Positions 43,590 to 51,483 of a DNA stretch of 64,000 bases are shown here, piece after piece. The first letter of the stretch is position 1, and the number at the start of each line of letters is the position of its first letter. A program made the translations under genes and the position numbers. The notes under the pieces are model-generated. The model had not been told where the DNA came from and did no database searches. It worked only from the letters and a program-made list of their open reading frames with translations. Source of the stretch: Candidatus Zixiibacteriota bacterium (GTDB taxonomy: Bacteria; Zixibacteria; MSB-5A5; JAABVY01); contig DSEQ01000006.1 of assembly GCA_011056555.1 (NCBI GenBank), forward strand, positions 48,806 through 112,805. The letters run 5' to 3'.

Positions 43590-44480
43590 GTGAAGTTTGG
43601 AAACATGAAGAAAAGGTCGCGCTTGCTGCTTATGCTTCTGGCGCTAATGAGCATGATGCTCTTGAGTGCCTGCGGGGGCGGCGAAGAAGAAGTTCCGGAC
43701 CAAGAAACCGGCAGTATAACGATCAAAGGATCCGACACGATGGTCCATCTGGTGAGCAGCTGGGCGGAACAGTTCATGAACGTAAATCAGGGGATCGAGG
43801 TCTCTGTAACCGGAGGAGGATCGGGAACAGGTATCGCTGCACTGATCAATGGTACAACTGATATTTGTGCTGCCTCTAGAGAAATCAAGCCCAAGGAACT
43901 TGAGCTGGCCGGTGAACAAGGTATCGAACCGGTAGAATACGTGGTCGCCCTCGATGGTATCGCGGTTTGCGTCAATCCTGAAAATCCAGTCTCAGAACTT
44001 TCACTTGAACAGTTGAAAAAGATTTATACGGGTGCATACACCAACTGGAGCCAGGTTGACGGCCCCGACCAGCCGATTTTGGTTCTTTCACGTGAATCAA
44101 GTTCCGGAACCTATGTGTTTTTCCAGGAACACGTTCTCGGTAAAGAGGATTATGCCGGTCAGGCCAGGTTAATGCCCGCCACCTCATCTATTATCCAGTC
44201 AACATCTACAGATAAATGGGCCATCGGCTATGTGGGTCTCGGTTATGCTGAGGAAGCTGCTGAAAAAATAAAAATAATCGGAGTCAGGGAGACCGCTGAT
44301 GCCGAGGCGGTCTATCCTTCGGTTGAGACTGTCCTGGACGGCACCTATTCAATTGCCCGTCCCCTGCATTTATATACAGACGGAGAGGCTGCCGGGGTAA
44401 TTGCCGATTTTATCAATTACTGTATGTCGGTTGAGGGTCAGCAAATCGTTGAGGAGACAGGTTACGTCCCTGTTAATTAA
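43590..44480 (+). CDS. pstS: Phosphate ABC transporter substrate-binding lipoprotein PstS
   Basis: A 296-residue periplasmic phosphate-binding protein held by a lipid anchor. I take GTG 43590, 7 bases after AAAGGAG; the longer frame at 43536 lacks a ribosome site. Lipobox LLSAC (MSMMLLSACGGG) follows a standard signal. PstS blocks: SITIKGSDTMVHLVSSWAEQ, GGGSGTGIAALINGTTDICAA with the Ser/Gly/Thr phosphate contacts, SREIKPKEL and VLSRESSSGTYVFFQEHVLG. Binds phosphate with high affinity and hands it to PstCA. First gene of the pstSCAB-phoU run, directly behind the Pho-box array. Confidence 0.94.
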   Translation: MKFGNMKKRSRLLLMLLALMSMMLLSACGGGEEEVPDQETGSITIKGSDTMVHLVSSWAEQFMNVNQGIEVSVTGGGSGTGIAALINGTTDICAASREIKPKELELAGEQGIEPVEYVVALDGIAVCVNPENPVSELSLEQLKKIYTGAYTNWSQVDGPDQPILVLSRESSSGTYVFFQEHVLGKEDYAGQARLMPATSSIIQSTSTDKWAIGYVGLGYAEEAAEKIKIIGVRETADAEAVYPSVETVLDGTYSIARPLHLYTDGEAAGVIADFINYCMSVEGQQIVEETGYVPVN

Positions 44481-45359
44481 ATGAAGAGCAAAGCCTGGAA
44501 AGAAAAAGCGGCGAGGTTGATATTTACGGGAGCCTCGTCCACCGCGATTTTGATAGTTCTGTTGATCTTCCTGTTTCTATTCAAGGAGGCACTGCCTTTC
44601 ATCAAAGACCCGGGTATATCCAAATTATTCGATACATCCTGGAGACCGGTCTCTTTCCAGGGGGAATCCTACGGGATAATACCGCTGATTACAGGCTCAT
44701 TTCTGGTTACAGTTCTGGCTACCGTAATAGCGGTGCCATTCGGTGTAATCGGAGCGGTGTACATATCGGAGGTTTCTCGAAAATATGAACGCGAGTTCCT
44801 GAAACCGTTTATCGAGCTTCTGGCTGGAATCCCCTCGGTGGTAATCGGATTTTTCGGACTTATCGTGCTTGCTCCATTCATCAAAGCAGTTTTCGGCCTT
44901 CAATCCGGTCTTACAGCCCTGACCGGCGCCCTGCTTCTGGCCCTGATGGCTATTCCAACCATCATCTCGATTTCCGAGGATGCCATAAATAGTGTACCCT
45001 CGACCTTTAAAGAGGCCTCCTATGCTGTCGGGGCAAGCAGACTGCAGACGATATGGAAAGTTACTGTCCCGGCCTCGATTTCAGGCATAACCGCAGCGGT
45101 GATGCTGGGTATGGGACGTGTGATCGGAGAGACCATGGCAGTCTTGATGGTTACCGGCAACGCCGCCATAGTCACTCTCTCACCTTTCGAGTCGGTACGC
45201 ACCATGACGGCCACAATAGCGGCGGAGATGGGCGAGGTGCCGTTTGGAAGTGAGCACTATCGAGCACTGTTCTGGGTCGGCATCGTGCTCCTCATAATAA
45301 CCTTTGGCCTGAATATGATAGCCCAGAAAGTTTTCAGCAAGTACGGGGGCAGGCAGTGA
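44481..45359 (+). CDS. pstC: Phosphate ABC transporter permease PstC
   Basis: A 292-residue permease with six helices and the PstC/PstA inner-membrane EAA-like loop ([22 protein letters not shown]). It begins directly after the pstS stop codon (0 bp gap) and overlaps pstA by 4 bp (GTGA), so the cluster is translated as a chain. A large periplasmic loop between the first two helices ([14 protein letters not shown] region) is family-like. With PstA it forms the phosphate channel across the inner membrane. Confidence 0.94.
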   Translation: MKSKAWKEKAARLIFTGASSTAILIVLLIFLFLFKEALPFIKDPGISKLFDTSWRPVSFQGESYGIIPLITGSFLVTVLATVIAVPFGVIGAVYISEVSRKYEREFLKPFIELLAGIPSVVIGFFGLIVLAPFIKAVFGLQSGLTALTGALLLALMAIPTIISISEDAINSVPSTFKEASYAVGASRLQTIWKVTVPASISGITAAVMLGMGRVIGETMAVLMVTGNAAIVTLSPFESVRTMTATIAAEMGEVPFGSEHYRALFWVGIVLLIITFGLNMIAQKVFSKYGGRQ

Positions 45360-46207
45360 GAAATCGAAGTTCCGAGACTTTCATATACTGGCTGATGAGA
45401 GGATTTACTTATTTTATCGTCGTGGTGATCGCCTATATCATCATGGATATTGTCTGGAACGGAATAGGCGTGATCGGCCCGGACTTTCTGTTCGAATATC
45501 CGAGAAAAAGTGGCGCCGAAGGCGGCATATGGCCCGCCATCGTTGGAACCTTTTACCTTGTAGCCGGCACAATCGCTATCGCGCTTCCACTGGGTATGGC
45601 CAGCGCAGTTTATCTTTCGGAATATGCCAGACAGGGCAGGTTTACAAGAATGGTACGCCTGGCGATCATAACGCTGGCCGGGGTACCCTCGATTGTATTC
45701 GGGCTCTTCGGACTGGGGCTTTTCGTATTGTTCTTCAAATTCGGAGCCTCGATTATAGCCGGCAGCCTGACACTGGCCTGCATGATTCTGCCCACCATAA
45801 TTGTGGCCAGCGAGGAAGCCCTGCATGCGGTTCCGCAGTCATTGAGAGAAGGCAGTCTTGCACTGGGAGCAACAAAATGGGAGACTATTTACAAAAACGT
45901 TCTGCCCTATGCGGTGCCGGGCATGCTGACCGGATCCATTCTGGGCATCGGACGGGCGGCGGGCGAGACCGCGCCTATTCTTCTAACCGTGGCAGCCTTT
46001 TATCTGCCCAGGCTGCCCTCATCTATCTTCGACCAGGTCATGGCCCTGCCCTATCACCTCTTTGTTCTGGCGACTCAGCATCCCAACGCGGAGGCGGTCA
46101 GGCCCATGCAGTACGGCACGGCCCTGGTGCTCTTATTCCTGGTTCTGACAGTGAATATGGTAGCGATCATGATCCGATCCCGTTACAGGAAGAAGACGAA
46201 ATGGTAG
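45356..46207 (+). CDS. pstA: Phosphate ABC transporter permease PstA
   Basis: A 283-residue permease, GTG start inside the last codons of pstC. Six helices, EAA loop [22 protein letters not shown], and the PstA block [22 protein letters not shown]. The C-terminus is basic ([10 protein letters not shown]) and overlaps pstB by 7 bp. Pairs with PstC. Length is normal for the family. No oddities apart from the GTG start. Confidence 0.94.
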   Translation: MRNRSSETFIYWLMRGFTYFIVVVIAYIIMDIVWNGIGVIGPDFLFEYPRKSGAEGGIWPAIVGTFYLVAGTIAIALPLGMASAVYLSEYARQGRFTRMVRLAIITLAGVPSIVFGLFGLGLFVLFFKFGASIIAGSLTLACMILPTIIVASEEALHAVPQSLREGSLALGATKWETIYKNVLPYAVPGMLTGSILGIGRAAGETAPILLTVAAFYLPRLPSSIFDQVMALPYHLFVLATQHPNAEAVRPMQYGTALVLLFLVLTVNMVAIMIRSRYRKKTKW

Positions 46208-46986
46208 ATACCGGAAAAAAAACAGATCGTAAAGATGTCATCGTGGAGGTCAAAGACCTGAACTTCTACTATGATAACGTACAGGCCCTCTTCGATATTT
46301 CCATGGATATACCCGTCCGCCAGGTCACTGCTCTGATCGGCCCCTCGGGATGCGGCAAATCTACATTTCTGCGGACGCTCAACAGGATGAATGACATTAT
46401 CCATGGAACGCGTGTGACCGGCACTGTGATAGTCGATGGCGAGGATATCTATAAGAGCAATATGGATGTTGTGTCGTTGCGCAAGAAAATCGGGATGGTT
46501 TTCCAGAAATCCAATCCCTTTCCCAAGTCGATATTTGACAACGTCGCCTATGGCCCCAGGATTCATGGTATCAAAGACAAGATGAAGCTGACCGAGATAG
46601 TGGAGCGCAGCCTGAAGCGCGCGGCAATCTGGGAAGAGGTCAAGGATCGGCTCGACAAAAATGCGCTCGATCTTTCCGGCGGGCAGCAACAGCGGCTCTG
46701 TATCGCCAGGGCGCTCGCGGTCGACCCGGAAATCCTGCTCTTGGATGAACCGGCCTCGGCCCTTGATCCGAAATCCACCGCACATATCGAGGACCTGATT
46801 CTGGAACTCAAAAAAGATTTCACTATTATAATTGTTACACATAATATGCAGCAGGCGGGAAGAATTTCGGACTTGACGGCTTTCTTTTTTGAAGGTAAGT
46901 TGATCGAATTCGGTAAGACCAAGCAGATTTTCACCAATCCCGTCAACAAACAAACCGAAGATTATATAACCGGCCGTTTTGGCTAA
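46201..46986 (+). CDS. pstB: Phosphate ABC transporter ATPase PstB
   Basis: A 261-residue ATPase. I start at ATG 46201 ([17 protein letters not shown]), 10 bases after AGGAAG; the frame is open far upstream only because it overlaps pstA in another phase. Walker [10 protein letters not shown], the PstB-specific [13 protein letters not shown], signature LSGGQQQR, Walker [14 protein letters not shown] and H-loop IVTHNMQQ. Powers phosphate import and, through PhoU and PhoR, passes on the phosphate signal. phoU follows after 12 bp. Confidence 0.95.
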   Translation: MVDTGKKTDRKDVIVEVKDLNFYYDNVQALFDISMDIPVRQVTALIGPSGCGKSTFLRTLNRMNDIIHGTRVTGTVIVDGEDIYKSNMDVVSLRKKIGMVFQKSNPFPKSIFDNVAYGPRIHGIKDKMKLTEIVERSLKRAAIWEEVKDRLDKNALDLSGGQQQRLCIARALAVDPEILLLDEPASALDPKSTAHIEDLILELKKDFTIIIVTHNMQQAGRISDLTAFFFEGKLIEFGKTKQIFTNPVNKQTEDYITGRFG

Positions 46987-46998
46987 CAGGAAAACAAA

Positions 46999-47667
46999 AT
47001 GTCTGTTCACTTACAGCGAGAAATCACGAACCTTAAGAAGTCCATACTTTCACTCGGCGCAATTGTCGAGGAACGTGCCTGGCAGGCGGTCAAAGCGGTG
47101 ACGGATAGGAATCCTGATCAGGCTAAATCCATTATCGAGGCTGACCTTGAGATCGACCGGATAGAGGTCGAGATTGAGGAAGACTGTCTTAAAATTCTGG
47201 CTCTGCACCAGCCTGTCGCGATTGACCTCAGGTTTATCGTGGCGGTCCTCAAGATCAACAACGACCTGGAACGTATCGGCGACCTGGCCTCGAATATAGC
47301 CGAGCTGGCCATAAGGATGTCCAACCTGAACCGCATCGAGATGCCGCCTGAATTTCCGGCAATAACAGAAAAGACCCAGACCATGCTGAAAAATAGCCTT
47401 GATGCCCTGGTCAATCTTGATGATGATCTGGCTCAGGAGGTTAGAATTGATGATGATGAGGTCGACCATCTGAACCGCACCATTTATGACTATGTGAAGG
47501 ACAATATCAAAAAGGATCCAAGCTCTCTTGACGCAATGATCTACCTGCGTGCAGTCTCCAAGAACCTGGAGCGTATCGCAGACCTTGCCACAAATATTGC
47601 CGAAGACGTCATCTACACTTGCCGGGGTGAAATTGTCCGGCACAAAACATTCGACGAAGAGCAGTAA
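46999..47667 (+). CDS. phoU: Phosphate signalling protein PhoU
   Basis: A 222-residue cytoplasmic protein of two similar three-helix bundles. The metal-binding motifs of PhoU (E/DxxxD) are visible in DLRFIVAVLKINNDLERIGD (first repeat) and LRAVSKNLERIADLATNIAE (second). It links PstSCAB activity to inhibition of PhoR and limits toxic phosphate uptake. Last gene of the operon; a 251-bp stretch follows in which I see no terminator and no second Pho array. Confidence 0.94.
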   Translation: MSVHLQREITNLKKSILSLGAIVEERAWQAVKAVTDRNPDQAKSIIEADLEIDRIEVEIEEDCLKILALHQPVAIDLRFIVAVLKINNDLERIGDLASNIAELAIRMSNLNRIEMPPEFPAITEKTQTMLKNSLDALVNLDDDLAQEVRIDDDEVDHLNRTIYDYVKDNIKKDPSSLDAMIYLRAVSKNLERIADLATNIAEDVIYTCRGEIVRHKTFDEEQ

Positions 47668-47918
47668 TCCTAGTCGGGAAATTGCCCTTTTCATTGACTG
47701 CTAACAAAATCAATTTAAACAATTTCTTTTTTGATGGCATTAATATGCTGCATAGCAACAGCTTATTTCGGGACAGCTTAAATCTTTACAAAAAAGTGAA
47801 CAATATTTGTCTAGATACTGTTTAAAGTTTCGATATTTGAATGAAACTCCAAAGCATTTGCTTGTGAGTCTCTAAAAAAAAGAAATCTAAATATACTGAA
47901 TAACGAAAAAGGAGAGCG

Positions 47919-48623
47919 ATGATGAAGACCTTTAAGATTTTTCTGATGAGTTTGACAGCAGTTTTGCTGCTGACAACCGCCATATTTGCGCAGGGCAAAA
48001 CCGAATCAGCCGAAGGTATGGTATTCTATGTTAATGATCCCGTTGGAAGAAACTCCGTGACTTTTGAGAGCACTGCTCCGCTGGAAGATATAGTTGGAAC
48101 TACCAATGATGTCAAGGGGCATCTGGTATTTGATCCGCAAAATCCTGATAAGGGCGGTAAGGGTGAACTGGTAGTCTCCGTGGCCAGCCTCAACACGGGT
48201 ATTCCGCTTCGTGATGAACATCTGCGCAGTGCCGACTGGATGAATGCCGAGGCTCATCCCTATATTACCTTTAAGATCGATAAGGTAACTGATATGCAAA
48301 AAGTGAAGGAAACCGAATCGGCTCTTACCTACGACGTCGTTGCCCATGGCAGCCTGGCCATTAACGGCAAGACTAAATCGGTATCCGTTCCGGGTAGAAT
48401 CACCTATCTGGCGGAAAGTGAAATGACCAAGAACAGGCTTCCCGGCGACATTCTTGCGGTGCGGGCTTCCTTTGACGTCGCCCTTGCTGATTTCGGAATC
48501 ACCGGACCTGCCGGTGCCCAGATAATCGGCGCCAAGGTCGGAGAAACCATCGCCGTTGACCTGAGCATTATGGGCAGCACAAAATCGGAGGCTCCCGAGA
48601 TGGCGTCAATGCCAGGTAAATAG
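47919..48623 (+). CDS. YceI-family periplasmic lipocalin-like protein
   Basis: A 234-residue exported protein; ATG 47919 (or the adjacent ATG at 47922) after AAAGGAGAG. Signal peptide about 1-24 (SLTAVLLLTTAIFAQG). The YceI beta-barrel runs to about 220: VTFESTAPLEDIVGTTNDVKG, a SLNTGIPLRDEHLRSADW block with the conserved DxHLRS, HPYITFKIDKVT and AHGSLAINGKTKSVSVP. Family members bind polyisoprenoid-like lipids. A terminator follows closely. Neighbour of the Pho block but no sign of a shared transcript. Confidence 0.9.
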   Translation: MMKTFKIFLMSLTAVLLLTTAIFAQGKTESAEGMVFYVNDPVGRNSVTFESTAPLEDIVGTTNDVKGHLVFDPQNPDKGGKGELVVSVASLNTGIPLRDEHLRSADWMNAEAHPYITFKIDKVTDMQKVKETESALTYDVVAHGSLAINGKTKSVSVPGRITYLAESEMTKNRLPGDILAVRASFDVALADFGITGPAGAQIIGAKVGETIAVDLSIMGSTKSEAPEMASMPGK

Positions 48624-48644
48624 TGAGAGCTAATATAAAATATA

Positions 48645-48677
48645 ATACCGGCAGGTCCAGAAACCTGCCGGTATTTC
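48645..48677 (+). terminator. Rho-independent terminator
   Basis: ATACCGGCAGGT (48645-48656) and ACCTGCCGGTAT (48663-48674), perfect 12-bp stem with 6-base loop, then TTC. Ends the YceI gene. Confidence 0.8.
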
Positions 48678-48699
48678 AAGACTGACATAGAAAAATAAA

Positions 48700-49050
48700 A
48701 TGAGCAAGACAGCAAAAATAATATTAGCAGTCGCGATAGTACTTTCAGGTGCAGTGCTAATCACATGGCAGGCCACCGGCGGTGACTATTATACCAAGTA
48801 CCAGGTTGTGGAAAAGGTGAATGTGCAGGTTGACCCGGACGATCCTCTGGCACAGGCCGGCTTCTATGATGAATCGACTAATGAGACTGTCACCAGAGAC
48901 GAGTTCAGGCTTGGCCTTCTGCCGACCCCCAGCGGATTATTTGACAAGCATGCGATCTCAGTCGTTTCAATCCTTCTGCCGATTTGGGCTATCGTCATAG
49001 TCTCGTTCTGGATATCCAGACTGAAACGCAGACGTTCCCGCCCCTCCTGA
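48700..49050 (+). CDS. Small two-helix membrane protein of unknown function
   Basis: 116 residues; ATG 48700 with only a weak purine stretch before it. One N-terminal helix (IILAVAIVLSGAVLITWQA), a polar middle of about 55 residues containing VNVQVDPDDPLAQAGFYDES, and a second helix (ISVVSILLPIWAIVIVSFWI) followed by a basic tail (RLKRRRSRPS). The loop would face the periplasm. I do not recognise the family. It follows the YceI terminator and is convergent with the DUF1579 gene. Confidence 0.7.
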   Translation: MSKTAKIILAVAIVLSGAVLITWQATGGDYYTKYQVVEKVNVQVDPDDPLAQAGFYDESTNETVTRDEFRLGLLPTPSGLFDKHAISVVSILLPIWAIVIVSFWISRLKRRRSRPS

Positions 49051-49153
49051 GATGTTTATCCGCCTCCTTCAGTCATAAAACCAGGAAGATTACACCTGGT
49101 CAGAGTCAACATATAGATCATAACAGAATTTTCTCCAAGATGCCAGCTAGCTT

Positions 49154-49771
49154 CTATTTCACCCTCGTGTTGACAACCTCCAGCATTTTGAACTGCTCTT
49201 CTCCGCCGGTCATCTCCGGATTGTAGAAAATTATCTCTGTCGTAAAAGTATCCTGATCGACAAATCTGAGAACCATGTCATATTCCTGCTCGAAGTTCAT
49301 GAGCGGATCAAGATCGGTGCCATGCATCACCACAGTCTCGCCATCCTCCTGCATCGGCCCCTGGGCGGTGACAAAATATGTCCCCCACGTATCGAAACCC
49401 ACTGTGGTGTACTCAGCAAAGCGGTTATCATAACCATAGATGGTCAGGCTCTTCGTATGCATATCCCCTTCTCCGCTCTCGCTATTACACTGCAGAAACC
49501 GCCCGCCCAGAATCATCCTGTTTTCGGTGGTTCCCTCGAAGACCATCGGCTCAGCACCCGGTTCAGGCCAGAGGGTGATCACCTGGCTCCAGGTGCCCTC
49601 CAGACTTGCCAGCTTTTGATGTTCCGGTCCGGGTTCGGCAACCTTCTGAAAATAAGCTTCCATGTCTTCCTGTTGTTCTGCGGTCGGCTGATCCTGAGCT
49701 ATAACGGAACCCAAAAACAGCAGGCAAACCCCGAAAAATGATAGAAGAATAAGCATTGTCTTCCTTTTCAC
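49154..49771 (-). CDS. DUF1579 exported protein
   Basis: A 205-residue exported beta-rich protein. I take GTG 49771 (5 bases after GGAGG) which gives MKRKTMLILLSFFGVCLLFLG and a signal peptide ending near VIAQ. DUF1579 pattern: EHQKLASLEGTWSQVITLWP, GTTENRMILGGRFLQCNSE, IYGYDNRFAEYTTVGFDTWG. The fold is lipocalin-like in related families; function unknown. The YCII-AHSA1 gene lies upstream on the same strand, 50 bp away, so the two may be cotranscribed. Confidence 0.85.
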   Translation of the reverse strand: MKRKTMLILLSFFGVCLLFLGSVIAQDQPTAEQQEDMEAYFQKVAEPGPEHQKLASLEGTWSQVITLWPEPGAEPMVFEGTTENRMILGGRFLQCNSESGEGDMHTKSLTIYGYDNRFAEYTTVGFDTWGTYFVTAQGPMQEDGETVVMHGTDLDPLMNFEQEYDMVLRFVDQDTFTTEIIFYNPEMTGGEEQFKMLEVVNTRVK

Positions 49772-49820
49772 TCCATCCTCCACGTTTGAATATTGATATT
49801 ACTCAAAACCAAATATAATC

Positions 49821-50702
49821 TTATTCCCATTTCAAAGGACCTTCTTTGAACCGCTTCTCAAAATTTCCGAAAACATAGGTCCAGGCCCTGTCAAAATACT
49901 CATAGACCTCGTCCCATCTCTCTCCCTCACCCCATCCATAATGATCGAAACTGACCTTGACTCGAGCAGAATCCAGCGGTTCAAAAAACAGTACCGCATG
50001 TGTCTTTCTATCCCTCATCTCGCCCAGTGAGGGCGGGGCATTCCAGCTGAACGAGAGCATCTTCTTCGGCAGATAGCTGAGGATCACGCAGCCCTCGCTC
50101 CCGCGGCTGCCATAGGGCTGGCCGGTATCGAAATATATCTCAAAGGGCCCGCCGATTCGCAAATCGATCCTTGCATGTGGAGAGAAAAACGTCTTCACTC
50201 CTTCTGTCGTGGTCCAGGTTTTCCAGACTTTATCGAGGGAGGCCTCGACAACGGCCTCGTGATGAATCACCCTGTCGGTCGGTTTCTTCGCATATTTTTC
50301 TGAGGAGTAATTATCTGCAAGCAGTGAAAGGTGCATGGGCTGCATCTCGTATGTATGCACACCCTGCACGACCGAGGGCTCATTTTCCATAATTTCGCGC
50401 GCCTCTTCTTCGGAATCCACCTGGAGTATTATCAGTCCAAATACAGGATCCATAACCGGCCCGGCGGTAATGACTTTCTTCTGCAATACCAGATTCTTCA
50501 GATAAAGAAAATGTTCGCCCATTATTCTGGCTTCATCATCTGTCATATTTTCAGGCCATCCCTCGCGGGTGCCGATGAGCTTTATGAAATAATTCTCTTT
50601 CTCGGACATCCTATCACTTTCCTGACTGGCACAGCACAGCTCGGCCAATGTCCATGATGCGCATAGACACAGAATAAATACTGGAAGTATTTTTGCCTGC
50701 AA
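49821..50702 (-). CDS. YCII-like domain fused to AHSA1/SRPBCC domain
   Basis: A 293-residue fusion. TTG 50702, 8 bases after GGAGG, gives a signal-like N-terminus (ILPVFILCLCASWTLAELCCA); an internal ATG at residue 32 (50609) also has AGGAAA before it and would give a cytoplasmic form. Residues about 36-125 resemble YCII (KLIGTREGWPENMTDDEARI, VMDPVFGLIILQVDSEEEA). Residues about 145-290 are AHSA1-like START-fold (HHEAVVEASLDKVWKTWTTT, IDLRIGGPFEIYF, VKVSFDHYGWGEGERWDEV), which bind hydrophobic ligands or act in stress. Combined role unknown. Confidence 0.8.
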   Translation of the reverse strand: MQAKILPVFILCLCASWTLAELCCASQESDRMSEKENYFIKLIGTREGWPENMTDDEARIMGEHFLYLKNLVLQKKVITAGPVMDPVFGLIILQVDSEEEAREIMENEPSVVQGVHTYEMQPMHLSLLADNYSSEKYAKKPTDRVIHHEAVVEASLDKVWKTWTTTEGVKTFFSPHARIDLRIGGPFEIYFDTGQPYGSRGSEGCVILSYLPKKMLSFSWNAPPSLGEMRDRKTHAVLFFEPLDSARVKVSFDHYGWGEGERWDEVYEYFDRAWTYVFGNFEKRFKEGPLKWE

Positions 50703-50940
50703 CTAACACACCTCCTTATATTCTCGCTATATTAGTCAAAATCTAAGCTGCCGGTGGATTTAAATCAAGCCGAAAACCAATAATTGTGAAAATCAGTTCC
50801 CAGGATCTACTTGCCGGCGACATTAAAATATCTGAATTAAATCAGATTCAGTGATTTTGTTGAAACCAACCACGAAATAAACTTATTCTATAAGCAAACA
50901 GGCACAAAAGGATAATACTTTTAGAAAAAAAGGAGGCTTT

Positions 50941-51333
50941 ATGAATATGCCATTATTGACTGTAATCTACTCCTCTGCAATGATATTGCTGGGGCTGATT
51001 GGATATTTCGCAACTGCCCAAACCAGCATGACCGCCTTGATTCCGGCAGCTTTCGGTATTGTAGTTCTGGTATTCGGGATCATAGCATTCAGGGACAGAT
51101 TCAGGCAGACCGCCATGCATATCGCCTCTATGTTGGGTTTGCTGGGCTTTCTGGGTGGAATTCGCGGGATTCCCGCTTTTATAAACCTCCTTTTCACAGG
51201 CGAAACCGCCCGTCCCGCAGCCGCTATCAGCCAGACTATAATGTCCCTGTTGTCGCTAATGTTCTTCCTGCTCTGCCTGAAATCTTTTATAGATGCACGC
51301 CGCAAGTCCGCCAACCGGCCCCGGCAACAATAG
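50941..51333 (+). CDS. Four-helix small membrane protein of unknown function
   Basis: 130 residues with four hydrophobic helices (LLTVIYSSAMILLGLIGYF, LIPAAFGIVVLVFGIIAF, ASMLGLLGFLGGIRGIPAF, ISQTIMSLLSLMFFLLCLK) and a basic C-terminus. ATG 50941 follows AAAGGAGG. I do not recognise a named family. It stands alone between the divergent YCII-AHSA1 gene and the Ser/Thr kinase. Confidence 0.75.
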   Translation: MNMPLLTVIYSSAMILLGLIGYFATAQTSMTALIPAAFGIVVLVFGIIAFRDRFRQTAMHIASMLGLLGFLGGIRGIPAFINLLFTGETARPAAAISQTIMSLLSLMFFLLCLKSFIDARRKSANRPRQQ

Positions 51334-51483
51334 AAGCACCCGGATCAGCGAAAAATACGGTGGTAAGGAATTTCCGGGTTAATTGACAAAATCGTACATT
51401 TCGGTTGCAAAAGTCCATATTTATAATATTTTATACTGGTCACTGTATTATCACAAACTCTGATTTCGTTAAGAGAAGAGCTT

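Noticed and set aside
45529..46200. Long upstream extension of the pstB frame through pstA
   Set aside because: It is out of frame with pstA, whose product is complete, and the ATG at 46201 with AGGAAG gives the normal PstB length.
46183..47010. 275-codon minus-strand open frame opposite pstB
   Set aside because: Shadow of the strongly conserved pstB coding sequence; no domain or ribosome site.
47700..47711. GCTAACAAAAT as a Pho box after phoU
   Set aside because: No second copy 11 bp before or after, unlike the arrays at phoB and pstS.
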